A DNA stretch of 64,000 nucleotides from Chitinophagaceae bacterium. GTDB lineage: Bacteria > Bacteroidota > Bacteroidia > Chitinophagales > Chitinophagaceae. Of the stretch, positions 27,415 through 36,258 are shown one piece after another. The stretch spans positions 496,001 through 560,000 of the forward strand of contig JADJVB010000012.1 of NCBI GenBank assembly GCA_016710745.1. Direction: 5' to 3'. Under the pieces are notes generated by a model, which saw only the letters and a program-made list of their open reading frames with translations, was not told the DNA's origin and searched no databases. Position numbers and translations under genes: made by a program. Position 1 is the stretch's first letter; each line of letters starts with the position of its first letter.

Positions 27415-27810
27415 TCTAAATCACGATTTTGGTCCTGAAAATAATTGTATCTGCTACATTCAATTGGTTTTAAACAATGAGATACGGATTTCGTTAAAAT
27501 TTTCTTCGTCGCCACAGTTTTAATTTTTAGTAATACCATGAGGGAGATGCCATAATATCCCAACCAAAACAGCAACAACAATAACCTTGCCGGGCTGATC
27601 GGGTGATCTTAGTTGTATGTTTGGCCATTGAATTTACCAGAACCCCAATATTAAACAAAAAACAAACCTCAGGCGACCTCCTGACTGATATCATCGGTCA
27701 ATTAGATGAAAGGCTTATCTTGCTGATGAATGCTGACGTAAATTTTTACATTGGGATCCCACGATCAGATCATTCAATTTTAGAAATATTATAAACCAGA
27801 AATTACCATT
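27415..27810. other. intergenic region before the HPF gene
   Basis: 396 bases. A 63-codon frame (27603-27794) with a GTG start and a 75-codon minus frame (27354-27581) are open, but neither has a ribosome site or recognisable features, and the latter overlaps the aminotransferase. A probable leader for the ribosome-binding gene, with TATTATAAACC just before it. No clear promoter motif found. Confidence 0.4.
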
Positions 27811-28125
27811 ATGATCATTCAATTTAATGCAGATAATAATTTAACTGTACACGAAGAATTCAATAATAAGTTAACCAAACATATAACTGACAAATTAAAA
27901 AGATTCAGCGAGCAGATCACCAGGATAGAAGTCCATCTGTCGGATATAAACGGTAGTAAGCAGGGACAGGATGATAAAAAATGTTTATTGGAAGCCAGGC
28001 TGGAAAACAGGCAACCGGTTGCAGTTAACGCCATCGGCAAAACATACGAAGTTGCGGTGGACGACGCTGTCGATAAACTAAGATCCATGCTTGATACGAT
28101 AATCGGCCGTTTACAGAATTATTAA
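27811..28125 (+). CDS. HPF/RaiA-family ribosome-associated protein
   Basis: A 104-residue protein of the ribosome hibernation factor family, which binds the small subunit near the decoding centre during slow growth. The beta-alpha-beta-beta-beta-alpha order is visible: an N-terminal strand IIQFNADNNL, a helix with EEFNNKLTKHITDKL, strands RIEVHLSD and CLLEARL, and a last helix YEVAVDDAVDKLRSMLDTI. It lacks the long C-terminal dimerisation tail, so it is the short form. It stands alone. Stress or stationary-phase regulation is expected from the family and not visible here. Confidence 0.85.
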   Translation: MIIQFNADNNLTVHEEFNNKLTKHITDKLKRFSEQITRIEVHLSDINGSKQGQDDKKCLLEARLENRQPVAVNAIGKTYEVAVDDAVDKLRSMLDTIIGRLQNY

Positions 28126-28238
28126 ACTCAACTACTGTGTGTATTTGAACCGGGTTAATTTGACTTTGCTTTTGATCCGGTTTCATATAGCATCCAGCAT
28201 CTGGTTTTTCGCTGAAATTAATTCACTACATTTATTTT

Positions 28239-28742
28239 ATGAGAATCGACAATTTAAATGAACTGCCTGATTGGGATGATCATGAATTAGATCCTGGGGA
28301 GAAAGAAGGAGAAGCCTGGAAACCCAATCCAACCCGGGATGCCTGTAAAGCCATGTATATTCAGTGGAATAGCGTTATGACGGTCATTCAGGCGGCATTC
28401 GACAGCATGCCCGAACCCGAGGATCAGGATATGTTGAGTAAAGAAATGCTGGAAGATCATATGGAAATGATAACGGCTGATGCTTTTGAAGTAGCCGTTA
28501 AGATCAAAAGCTCGGAGTCGGGTAATTTGTATATTATTCGCATGGAAAATGCAGCGATCATCCGTAAAAATGCCCAGTTTATTAAGATCAGCACCAATCA
28601 TTTTATTGTAGATGGAATAATGGATCCTCAGCACCGCCTCCTGATCAGGGAAGAAATTGATCGGTTTAAAGAACTGTACAGAGTATGGGTAAACAGTTTT
28701 GTAAAAGATGATATCGAGGATGAATGGGGACTTTTTAATTAA
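28239..28742 (+). CDS. acidic protein of unknown function
   Basis: A 167-residue soluble, strongly acidic protein. It begins with a DWDDHELDPGEKEGE stretch. A helix (about 32-75) carries many Glu, Asp and Met residues. Then a beta segment VAVKIKSSESGNLYIIRMENAAIIRKNA and a final helix RLLIREEIDRFKELYRVWV follow. I do not recognise a family. No signal peptide or membrane helix. Its position 30 bases upstream of the methyltransferase gene suggests linked transcription; no function can be inferred from it. Confidence 0.65.
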   Translation: MRIDNLNELPDWDDHELDPGEKEGEAWKPNPTRDACKAMYIQWNSVMTVIQAAFDSMPEPEDQDMLSKEMLEDHMEMITADAFEVAVKIKSSESGNLYIIRMENAAIIRKNAQFIKISTNHFIVDGIMDPQHRLLIREEIDRFKELYRVWVNSFVKDDIEDEWGLFN

Positions 28743-28772
28743 CAATGGTTTGCTCCTATTTAACACACTGGC

Positions 28773-29378
28773 TTGTCCATAACAAATAACATACAAACAC
28801 TGCTCGGGCAAACCGATATTTACCTCATCGACCAGATCATGAAAGGGCGCTATATGCCCGGAGATGTTATACTGGATGCCGGTTGCGGCGCAGGCAGAAA
28901 TCTGCATTGGTTCCTTAATAATGGCTTCAACATATTTGGGATCGATGAGGACGATGAAGCTGTTAATTCCCTGCTTCTTAAATATCCGGGAATATCAAAA
29001 GAAAGAATCAAGGTATCGAAAATCGAAAATAGCGGCTTTGCAAAAAACTTCTTTGACCATATTATCTGCAGTGCCGTTCTTCATTTTGCAGAGAGCAGGG
29101 AACATTTTGATAACCTGATCGCTGAAATTGCCCGCGTTGTTAAACCCGGCGGCACAGTTTTCATACGGATGACATCCGACATTGGAATCGAGCATAAAAT
29201 TTCATCTGTGGGCGACGGTGTTTACCTGATCCCCGACGGGTCAACACGTTTTTTATTGACCAAAATGCATGTAGCCGGTTTTATGCACCGATATGGATTT
29301 ACCTACCTCGAACCATTGAAAACGGTAAACGTAGATGATCAAAGATGCATGTCGACCCTGATGCTTCAAAAACAATAA
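28773..29378 (+). CDS. class I SAM-dependent methyltransferase
   Basis: A 201-residue methyltransferase of the small UbiE/Methyltransf_11 type. Motif I DAGCGAGRNLHW lies at about 36-47, motif II GIDEDDEAV near 56, and motif IV ICSAVLHFAESREHF followed by the VVKPGGTVFIRM loop near 125. The start at 28773 is a TTG; no in-frame ATG before residue 23 fits, and motif I would be close to the N-terminus from ATG 28839. The substrate cannot be read from the sequence. The gene lies just downstream of the 167-residue acidic gene. Confidence 0.85.
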   Translation: MSITNNIQTLLGQTDIYLIDQIMKGRYMPGDVILDAGCGAGRNLHWFLNNGFNIFGIDEDDEAVNSLLLKYPGISKERIKVSKIENSGFAKNFFDHIICSAVLHFAESREHFDNLIAEIARVVKPGGTVFIRMTSDIGIEHKISSVGDGVYLIPDGSTRFLLTKMHVAGFMHRYGFTYLEPLKTVNVDDQRCMSTLMLQKQ

Positions 29379-29450
29379 AATCCGGCTCCTGTTGCATAAA
29401 GACATCATTTGTCTCAAAAATCATATCCCGATTCATGATTACTATTAATG

Positions 29451-29458
29451 TACTTTTG
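29451..29458 (+). promoter_or_regulatory. candidate -7 box upstream of the OB-fold gene
   Basis: TACTTTTG matches TAnnTTTG exactly and lies 14 bases before the ATG at 29473. The -33 position is CCGA instead of TTTG. Confidence 0.4.
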
Positions 29459-29472
29459 CTAAAAAGAAAAGG

Positions 29473-29832
29473 ATGAAACAGGTATTATTGGTATCGTGTA
29501 TTTTATTCGCTTTAGGTAATGCGAAAGCACAGTCCCTGATCAAATTAGCGGAAGTTGACAGGCATATCGGCGACAGTGTAACCGTTTGCGGAAAAGTGGA
29601 AAGCATGCGCTATTTCGAAAACGGCAAAGGGAAGCCTACCCTGCTTAATATAGGAGCTGCATTTCCAAACCAGTTACTTACCGTTTTGATCTGGGATGAA
29701 ACCAGGACGCTGTTTCCCGGAAAACTGGAAGATCTTTTGAAAAAAGAGATTTGTGTAACCGGGCGCATCATCCTGTATAAAGAAAAGCCCGAAATAATAA
29801 TAAACAAAACAGAACAACTCGTGGTACAATAA
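29473..29832 (+). CDS. small exported OB-fold protein
   Basis: A 119-residue protein with a signal peptide ending at AKAQS (about residue 20). The mature part follows the OB-fold pattern of five strands: SVTVCGKVES, PTLLNIGAA, LLTVLIWD, EICVTGRIILYKEKPEIIINK. The central GxVESMRYF and ICVTGRI phrases resemble DNA- or RNA-binding OB folds that accompany nucleases, but no nuclease is encoded beside it. A candidate -7 box lies just upstream. It may bind nucleic acid or oligosaccharide in the periplasm; the ligand is unknown. Confidence 0.7.
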   Translation: MKQVLLVSCILFALGNAKAQSLIKLAEVDRHIGDSVTVCGKVESMRYFENGKGKPTLLNIGAAFPNQLLTVLIWDETRTLFPGKLEDLLKKEICVTGRIILYKEKPEIIINKTEQLVVQ

Positions 29833-29975
29833 TATCAACCAGGCATTCCAATGAAAAGAAATAAAAATATCTATTGGCTGGTTGGGAATAATTGTTTTAT
29901 ATGGTTCCCGGAATTCCGGATCCCCGGGTGGCATAATTTTACAGCGTCTGGCGCAGATTTGTATGCGAGCTCAAA

Positions 29976-30659
29976 TCAAAAATTTCTCAAATAATATTTT
30001 ATTCCGTTAGCGTTAATTACAGAAGACCCGTTTTTCATACTACCGCTAAATTGTTCAAAGGAAGAATAATAGGTAAATGTTGTATGGTCAATACTCTTTA
30101 TTTTACCACGGAATGCTTTGTCTTCGAACGAACCGTAATAAGTAAAAGCCGTTGGGCCTAGTGTTTTAATTTTTCCGCGTATGTCGGCATTCTCATAGGA
30201 AGCATACCAGGTTACCTGCTGCCGGCCAAGTGTTTTGATGTTACCATTATAGGCGGCATCTTCGTAAGGTAAATAATAATCAAAACTAATTGAACCTATC
30301 GCTTTCAGCTTTCCCTTTAAACCTTCGTTTTCGTAGGATGCAAAATAAGTAAGTAAGGTTCTGCCGATATACTTCACTTTACCGCGCAGCGATTCGTCAT
30401 CATTTTCTGTATAATATTCAACACGGCCAACATAGGGATCAAGGGTTCCATTATAATTCTCCTGGTAACCAATAAACCGATCAAACCCCCATTTACTAAT
30501 GTTACCACTTTTAGTTACATATACCTGAACATTTTCATCCAGGCCAAAAGCAAAAACCTCCACCTCTCCTTTTCCGGTGATGGTAATCTTTGAAATATTT
30601 TGGGCAAAGCCCGCCAGAGAGAAGGAAGTAGCCAGTAAGAAAATAAATATCTTTTTCAT
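29976..30659 (-). CDS. exported protein with five exact 23-residue repeats
   Basis: A 227-residue protein with a signal peptide ending near residue 20 (AGFAQ). After a short beta domain (21-90) come five repeats of exactly 23 residues each, 91-205 (bases 30389-30045), then a 22-residue cap. The shared pattern is hydrophobic-x-G-K/N-hydrophobic-K-x-I/L-G/D, five variable residues, then Y/F/W-Y/F-x-x-Y/F-E-D/N/Q. Regular Gly, Lys-Ile and aromatic-aromatic positions imply a beta solenoid or stacked hairpins, a little like MORN repeats, but I do not recognise the family. It is monocistronic. Confidence 0.8.
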   Translation of the reverse strand: MKKIFIFLLATSFSLAGFAQNISKITITGKGEVEVFAFGLDENVQVYVTKSGNISKWGFDRFIGYQENYNGTLDPYVGRVEYYTENDDESLRGKVKYIGRTLLTYFASYENEGLKGKLKAIGSISFDYYLPYEDAAYNGNIKTLGRQQVTWYASYENADIRGKIKTLGPTAFTYYGSFEDKAFRGKIKSIDHTTFTYYSSFEQFSGSMKNGSSVINANGIKYYLRNF

Positions 30660-30788
30660 ATATTTTCCGGTTCGTTTTACATGTATAAAGGTACGTTTGA
30701 ATAACCAAAAATAAAAACAAACTTAACCGGCACAACAAAGACATCAATTGGTTAATTTTAGTTATTCCAATTAAAATACGACCCGCAT

Positions 30789-31363
30789 ATGTATAAAATA
30801 TTAGTCTTTACCCTATTCTTTTATTCCTGTGGTCATCCACACTATAAAAACCCCCATGTATTGATCAAAACGGTACGGGGCGATATCGAACTTGAACTTT
30901 TCGCTGACCAGGCGCCAAAAACAGTGGCTGCCTTTCTCTCTTATGTCGACTCGGGCTATTACAATAAAACAAGTTTCTACCGGGTTTTAAAAGATGAAAA
31001 TTTACCTGCCGGGAATAATTTCGGCGTTATTCAGGGTGGGTTATGGCAAACAAATCCCAACAAACTCATTACGATCGCGGGCATCGAACACGAAACCACC
31101 AGGCAAACGGGTTTGAGCCACCTGTCGGGCACTGTATCGCTGGCCCGGGCGGCACCAGTACAGCCAATACCGAATTCTTTATCTGTATCGGCGACCAAAC
31201 CCAATTCGATTTTGGAAAAAACGGAACAGCCGACCGGCAGGGCTTTTCTGCTTTCGGTAAAGTATTCGACGGTATGAAAGTGGCCAGGGATATTCAATCG
31301 CAAAAAAGTTATGGGGATAAATTTGACAACCAGATCGAAATTATGGAGATTACGAGGTTATAG
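30789..31363 (+). pseudogene. exported cyclophilin-type peptidyl-prolyl isomerase, frameshifted
   Basis: Cis-trans prolyl isomerase that helps fold exported proteins. The first frame from ATG 30789 gives a lipoprotein-like N-terminus (FFYSCGH), then IELELFADQAPKTVAAFL and TSFYRV of cyclophilins, up to SGTVSLARA. There the family should read S-x-NTEFFI; that text (GTSTANTEFFICIGDQTQFDF) is found in the neighbouring frame and runs on to 31363 with AFGKVFDGMKVA. One base is missing in CCCGGGCGGC (about 31144-31153). Repaired, the protein is about 191 residues, the usual size. Both halves are otherwise intact, so a base-call error or a recent mutation is likely. Confidence 0.85.
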
Positions 31364-31436
31364 CGAATATTTTCGGTAAGGAAGTTGCCAAACTTTTTGT
31401 TTCTTTTTTTGTTATTGTTTTACAAAGAACAGGAAA

Positions 31437-32108
31437 ATGCGAAAAAAACAGAACAGTTATTTACAACCGGTTATTTATTGCAGTTTTGTGCTGTTATTAT
31501 TACAGTCATGCTCGTTCAGCGATAAAACTACCGGAATTTACTACAAGAAAGCCGCTACAGAGTCCTATGATATGATTGCCGTACCAGGCGTACCTTTTTA
31601 TGAAACCGGTTGGGACAGCACAATGAAAGCCCGTGTATATTGGTCGAAGTTCTTATACGACAAAGGAATAGCAAAAAATATTATGTACTCGGGCTCTTCG
31701 GTTTACAGTGCCTACTATGAAGGAAAAATAATGGCGCTTTATGCGATTGCCATTGGCATTCCGGCGGAGCATGTTTTTTATGAAACCAAGGCCGAGCACA
31801 GTACCGAAAACCTCTATTATGTTTATTTGAAATCGAAAAAAATGGGCTTTACCCGGCTTGCGCTGGCCACAGATCCTTTCCAGGCCAAACAATTGAAAAG
31901 ATTTACCCGGGTTAGGATCGGTAAGGATGCGGGGCTTATTCCGATCGTTTTTGATACTTTGAGGGCCATGCAACCCTATATGATCGATCCACAAATCAAC
32001 TATGCTGAAGCTTCCAACCCCAACTTTATTTCTATAAAAAAACGCGAGTCTTTTTGGAAAAGGCTAAAAGGAACTATGGGTAAAAATATTGATTATCAGG
32101 CTTATTGA
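31437..32108 (+). CDS. YdcF/SanA-like DUF218 protein, membrane-anchored
   Basis: A 223-residue protein of the DUF218 (ElyC/SanA/YdcF) family. A hydrophobic N-terminus ends in the lipobox LLQSC. The DUF218 core is visible: YDMIAVPGVPF near 42, KNIMYSGSSVYSAYYEG near 80, AEHSTENLYYV, and LALATDPFQAKQL. Members take part in envelope integrity and peptidoglycan precursor handling in Proteobacteria; the role here is not established. The frame ends 4 bases before the stop of the opposing DUF2911 gene at 32113. Confidence 0.85.
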   Translation: MRKKQNSYLQPVIYCSFVLLLLQSCSFSDKTTGIYYKKAATESYDMIAVPGVPFYETGWDSTMKARVYWSKFLYDKGIAKNIMYSGSSVYSAYYEGKIMALYAIAIGIPAEHVFYETKAEHSTENLYYVYLKSKKMGFTRLALATDPFQAKQLKRFTRVRIGKDAGLIPIVFDTLRAMQPYMIDPQINYAEASNPNFISIKKRESFWKRLKGTMGKNIDYQAY

Positions 32109-32112
32109 CCGC

Positions 32113-32637
32113 TTATTTTTCCTTTACGGAAAACGAAGTTTCGGTATCTCCCCACAACAAGCTGACTTGCCCTTCGGCACTGATCGAATAGCTAAGTTTT
32201 TCGGCAAATACGGCCGCCTTACCGCTTTTTACCGACACCCGCAGCATATCGTCGTTTTCGTTGTAATTGGTTCCCCAGGTATCCCAGGTTTTACTAAAGA
32301 TCATGTTCCAGACATCGCCGGTTACTAAAACATAAAACCCATATTTGCCTGCAGGAAGGGTTTTGCCTTCAACGAGCACATCTTTATCGATTTCAAAAAC
32401 AGTGGCCTCGTTTGCACCGGCCCGCCAAACCTGGCCATCTTTGGGTTCCAGGTCTTTTCCAATCACCCTGCCTTTTACCGAAGGCTGACTGTAATTAATG
32501 GTTACTGTTGTTTCTCCAACTTTCTGAGTTGCGGTTGCCGGTGGACTTGGTCGTTTTGATTTGTCTCTTTGCGCACAGGAATTGAGCCCGGCTAACAGCA
32601 ACATACTAAAAAGAGAAATAGAAAAAAGGTATTTCAT
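32113..32637 (-). CDS. DUF2911 lipoprotein
   Basis: A 174-residue predicted lipoprotein with a lipobox ending NSC (about residue 21) and a Pro/Ser-rich linker. The body is a complete DUF2911 domain: VTINYSQPSVKGRVIG, WRAGANEATVFEIDKD, LPAGKYGFYVL, WNMIFSKTWDTWGTNYNENDDMLRV-like text, and a last SLLWGDTETSFSV strand. It is a shorter paralogue of the broken gene at 21897 and shows what the intact domain looks like, lacking that gene's TPR-like tail. Function unknown. It converges with the DUF218 gene. Confidence 0.85.
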   Translation of the reverse strand: MKYLFSISLFSMLLLAGLNSCAQRDKSKRPSPPATATQKVGETTVTINYSQPSVKGRVIGKDLEPKDGQVWRAGANEATVFEIDKDVLVEGKTLPAGKYGFYVLVTGDVWNMIFSKTWDTWGTNYNENDDMLRVSVKSGKAAVFAEKLSYSISAEGQVSLLWGDTETSFSVKEK

Positions 32638-32802
32638 AACAATATAATTTTTTACAGTTTTTTAGCTGATCTACCATGATCGCTACTGGTAAAGTTACAA
32701 CGGAAGTTAGTTAAAAAAAGCGGAAGATGGTAAATCAGGTCCGCGTGATGGTTTACGTGTTATTTAAGCGAAAATAAAAACCAGCTAAATATCCAACAGG
32801 CA

Positions 32803-33129
32803 TCAGCTCAATCTTTCCCAAATGATCTCGCCATCAAGATTGCCATATTCATCCACTACTACATAGGCGGCATAGGCTATCCTCGCTAATTTCTTTGCCC
32901 GTCGAATCAACCGGTCTGCCTCATATTCACTTATTTTAAAGGGACGGTGTGGAAGTAAAAAGGTACTTATTTGAACTATAATGTTTTCTATCTTTCCGTT
33001 TGCCATCAATCCGGTATTTTCCATCTCAAGATTTTCTCTGGACAAACTGGTATAACCATTTTCAATTAACCATTTTTCAACATGTGTTTCGCCGAGATTT
33101 TTTATTTTGGTTGATCCTTTATCTACCAT
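32803..33129 (-). CDS. small soluble protein, possibly restriction endonuclease-like fold
   Basis: A 108-residue protein without a signal peptide. It opens with a short helix THVEKWLIENGYTSL, then a middle strand ENIIVQISTFLLPHRP, a helix EADRLIRRAKKLARIAYAAY and a strand VVVDEYGNLDGEIIW. This order, with an invariant-looking Glu in the first helix and a Gln-Ile-Ser in the strand, resembles PD-(D/E)XK nuclease-fold proteins, though the catalytic Lys is not in its usual place, so it may be inactive. This is inference from the helix-strand pattern. It stands alone. Confidence 0.55.
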   Translation of the reverse strand: MVDKGSTKIKNLGETHVEKWLIENGYTSLSRENLEMENTGLMANGKIENIIVQISTFLLPHRPFKISEYEADRLIRRAKKLARIAYAAYVVVDEYGNLDGEIIWERLS

Positions 33130-33289
33130 TGTTGTTTGGTTTCAGGAACCAAATATATGGTATTATTTTATTCAAAAAGTAATTTTACGCATATATAACC
33201 GTAATTTCCACATATAGTTAATAATTAATTTTTTGTCTTTAAATATTGTTAACCAGTCTTTTACACTTATTTTCCAAAAACAGGGTTCC

Positions 33290-36145
33290 TTAATCTGGAA
33301 TTAAACCAATGGGGATAATTATTTCCCATTTGTTTTTCACCAGGGGATTCAACAGGTCAGTATCCAGCAAATGCGAAAAGCGAAGCCCGAAACTTACCGG
33401 GTAGGCATTCCAAATTTTTGTATCAAAATAAATTTCGGCGCCGGTGCTGCGGTTTTTTATCTCCGTGAGGAGGTTGTTCACCCTCGCTTTTGCGCTGGTA
33501 TGATCATAAAAGGCATTTGCCCGGATGCGTTGAAAAAACAGCATATTGGCAAAACCCCAGTCGGGATAGATGATCGGGAAATGATAATTTACGCCAATCT
33601 TATACATGCGCCTGGTTGTTAACGCTTCGTATCCTCTCGAATACGAGAATACCTTGCTGAACAGATCCGGCATGGTGTCGCGGCTTTGATATGCAGCATT
33701 CAGCACCAGGCTGTGGCTTCGGCCCAGGCCGGGGAAATAAAAAGAGGCATTGGCATTAAATTTATGGCTATTACTGAAATTAAATGCGTCGCGGTAGCTT
33801 AATGATACTGATTGTGCCCAACGTGGGTTTATATGTTGTTTAGCTTGCCGGCCAATATTACTAAAACTCAAAAAGCTGTTCATATACTGTATCGCCCGGT
33901 TGCTAAATACATTTTTACTTACACCCCGGTAATAATATTGTTCCAGGTTAAAGTTTGCGCCGGCAGTCAGGAGTTTTGTGGTTCGTCCATTAACGAAACG
34001 CAACGGAACCGAAAATCCGGCCACAACTTTCGCCGAATTATAGCTCACTGATCTATTAAAAGCAGTGTCAACGGTACGGTTAAAACTTTCTTCAACACCC
34101 AAACTTAAAACCGGAAACCAACCGGAATAGGTGCTGCCAAAGCCGAGGGTATGGCTGCGGTCGGTTCGGTTATAAGTATAGGTTACATTATTACGAAAAC
34201 TGCTCAACACGTTATCACTATAAAAACTGTACCCATACTCCGGATCGTCAACTACAGGCCGCCAACTATGAAAATTGAAAAGCCTGAAGGATTTTCTATA
34301 CGGGGTAACCGGGTTTTTATTGCTGCCAGTACTGCTGTTTTTGAACGGGTGGTCGTTCAATGAATACAGGCTCCCGGCGCCCGCCCTGAATTCCAAACTT
34401 TCCGCATAAAAAGCATGTTGAACCATGATAAACTGGTTGGAAGAAATTTCTTTCCAATCATCTTTAAGCAAATGAATTTGGCTCAGTCGGTACCCCCCTG
34501 TTGTAAATCGGGATACCAGCATATCCCCTTTATTATTTACTGCAGGATGGTAGATACCATTGATATTATTGGTGAGTTGATATAATTTATTATCCTTTAA
34601 GGTGATGGCAAATATTTTGTCTGCATTACCATGCATGGCATTAAAATACACAGTATCATTTTTAACAAACGGATAGCCGAGCACATTAAACGAAAATGAG
34701 GTGATATTTTCAGCAATGCCGGTTTCCAGGTTAGTTTTCAACAAAACCATATTCCCTTCCGGGTTTCGAACAGCAGATATGGCGATCGATTTACCGGCAA
34801 ACCTGGTTTGGGTATAAAAGTAGTTGGTGCTGTTTGGGTATTGCTTAATCAGATCTCCGGTATTTGCATCCAGCCTGCAAAGAAAATTAGTACCATCCGG
34901 ATTTACGCTGATCGCCAGGATTTCCGTTCCATCGGCATTAATATCAGGTGAAAAATAGTTAGACCGGGAGCTGATCTGTTTTTGTACCCCCGTATACATA
35001 TCCAGCACTTTTAATACACTGTAATCCCGGTTTGTCCATCGTGGATCCGACTGGTAGGCAGCAAATACTATTTTCCCGTTTTTGTAGGAATAATAGTCAT
35101 CAATGACCACATCCCTCACTTTCAGTTTTGTTTCTTTACCATTCGAAAGAACATAAAAAGCACTAATCTCCTTTAAAGATTTTTTGGTTACCAGTATGCT
35201 GTCGTCGCTGATATAGTTCGGGAACTGGTAGTCGACCACGTTATTTTTTTCTTCCTTCGTGATATCAGTATATGTGGTGGCGGGTGCTGTTACACCCAGG
35301 AATGACTTTTCCCTGAAATAGTCCAACGCGTCCTGCCGGAACTGCTTATAGGGCTTACCCGAATATCTTTGAATTGCCTGGTTAAACGGATAAAAAACGC
35401 TTCTGAAACGCACGGCATCACCAGTAACCTTATTCCAAAACTGATCTCCATATTTTTCATAGCCGTAGGCAGTTAACAGGTACCCAAGTGCATAATGATC
35501 CGGCGTAAAATGTTTATACGAACCGCTCCTCAATTTCATCCAGGAATAATGCTTTTGCTCCAGCCAAAGTGATTTAAATCCGTTATAAAAAGACGGCATC
35601 CTGCCACGCCCCTGGGCGCTGACGAGGGTTTCCTGCCAAACGGCATCTCCTTCAAAAAAATAATCGGGCACCGTCATTCCGTTTGCCAGCAATTGCCCTT
35701 CTTCACCAAGCAAAAAAGAAAATACTTTGGTGAAGCCCTTATTGAAATTACTCAGTTGCTGAATATGCCTGTTCTCATGAATGATCAGGTTATCGTCCCA
35801 ACGGATGCTTCCTGTACCGAAGCTATTTTGAGGAGGCGTCATAAATAACTCACTCATCCTGGGTGCCAGTCTTACATAAGCATTTGATATGGTGGATTGA
35901 TTTTGTAAAACCAGGTTCCATTTCTTTTGCCCGCCGCCGATGGTTGCCGCAGTGGTATCGCCCAATAATTTCATTACATTGGCGATCCGGTTTGCCTGGC
36001 TGTCGAGTCCCTGGGGAAAAATTACCCTCACCCTGCCGGTGTTCACCTGGAACCATTTTAATGTGGAAGGATTGCCACCAAAATTTTGCGCGCTGGTGCC
36101 AAAACCGAAAAGACAGATAATAGAAGTAAGGATAACGATGCGCAT
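33290..36145 (-). CDS. exported HExxH protein with beta-propeller and C-terminal barrel
   Basis: A 951-residue protein. A signal peptide ends near residue 19 (GTSAQ). The first domain carries HENRH (123-127), the zinc motif HExxH, and FFEGDAVWQE (163-172), whose Glu165 fits the third ligand of peptidase MA-like proteases. The central region (about 280-600) contains repeated DxxN/DxxG blades such as SPDINADGTEI and HPAVNNKGDM, a TolB-like propeller. The last 300 residues are amphipathic strands (YSFYSDNVLSSFRNN, SVSLSYRDAFNFSN) that look like an outer-membrane barrel. Such a fusion probably anchors a metalloprotease to the outer membrane. Two -7-like boxes and a terminator-like hairpin are in its leader. 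Confidence 0.78.
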   Translation of the reverse strand: MRIVILTSIICLFGFGTSAQNFGGNPSTLKWFQVNTGRVRVIFPQGLDSQANRIANVMKLLGDTTAATIGGGQKKWNLVLQNQSTISNAYVRLAPRMSELFMTPPQNSFGTGSIRWDDNLIIHENRHIQQLSNFNKGFTKVFSFLLGEEGQLLANGMTVPDYFFEGDAVWQETLVSAQGRGRMPSFYNGFKSLWLEQKHYSWMKLRSGSYKHFTPDHYALGYLLTAYGYEKYGDQFWNKVTGDAVRFRSVFYPFNQAIQRYSGKPYKQFRQDALDYFREKSFLGVTAPATTYTDITKEEKNNVVDYQFPNYISDDSILVTKKSLKEISAFYVLSNGKETKLKVRDVVIDDYYSYKNGKIVFAAYQSDPRWTNRDYSVLKVLDMYTGVQKQISSRSNYFSPDINADGTEILAISVNPDGTNFLCRLDANTGDLIKQYPNSTNYFYTQTRFAGKSIAISAVRNPEGNMVLLKTNLETGIAENITSFSFNVLGYPFVKNDTVYFNAMHGNADKIFAITLKDNKLYQLTNNINGIYHPAVNNKGDMLVSRFTTGGYRLSQIHLLKDDWKEISSNQFIMVQHAFYAESLEFRAGAGSLYSLNDHPFKNSSTGSNKNPVTPYRKSFRLFNFHSWRPVVDDPEYGYSFYSDNVLSSFRNNVTYTYNRTDRSHTLGFGSTYSGWFPVLSLGVEESFNRTVDTAFNRSVSYNSAKVVAGFSVPLRFVNGRTTKLLTAGANFNLEQYYYRGVSKNVFSNRAIQYMNSFLSFSNIGRQAKQHINPRWAQSVSLSYRDAFNFSNSHKFNANASFYFPGLGRSHSLVLNAAYQSRDTMPDLFSKVFSYSRGYEALTTRRMYKIGVNYHFPIIYPDWGFANMLFFQRIRANAFYDHTSAKARVNNLLTEIKNRSTGAEIYFDTKIWNAYPVSFGLRFSHLLDTDLLNPLVKNKWEIIIPIGLIPD

Positions 36146-36158
36146 GCCAATCTTTAAC

Positions 36159-36166
36159 TAAAGTTA
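36159..36166 (-). promoter_or_regulatory. second -7-like box upstream of the HExxH gene
   Basis: The minus strand reads TAACTTTA, close to TAnnTTTG, 13 bases before the ATG and downstream of the hairpin at 36191-36219. A TTTC lies 21 bases further upstream as a possible -33. Confidence 0.35.
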
Positions 36167-36190
36167 GTAAAAAGATCAGACTGCCGGAAA

Positions 36191-36219
36191 AAGAAAAACC
36201 TTCATTTCTGAAGGCTTTT
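36191..36219 (-). terminator. terminator-like hairpin in the leader of the HExxH gene
   Basis: On the minus strand, GCCTTCAGAAATGAAGGTTTTTC folds as CCTTCA/TGAAGG with a short loop and runs into a T-rich tract. It sits between two candidate promoters, so it may end transcription from the upstream one or act as an attenuator. Confidence 0.5.
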
Positions 36220-36250
36220 CAACGGTTTCCTAAGGAGTAATATGATGTGG

Positions 36251-36258
36251 CAAATATA
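36251..36258 (-). promoter_or_regulatory. upstream -7 box before the leader hairpin
   Basis: The minus strand reads TATATTTG, an exact TAnnTTTG match, about 105 bases before the HExxH gene start. The -33 region is T-rich (TTTT) at a spacing of 18-20. Confidence 0.45.

Noticed and set aside
27603..27794. 63-codon frame before the HPF gene
   Set aside because: GTG start, no ribosome-binding site and no recognisable features; probably leader sequence.
28287..28907. 206-codon minus-strand frame over the acidic gene
   Set aside because: Shadow frame; the plus strand has a plausible start and ends before the methyltransferase.
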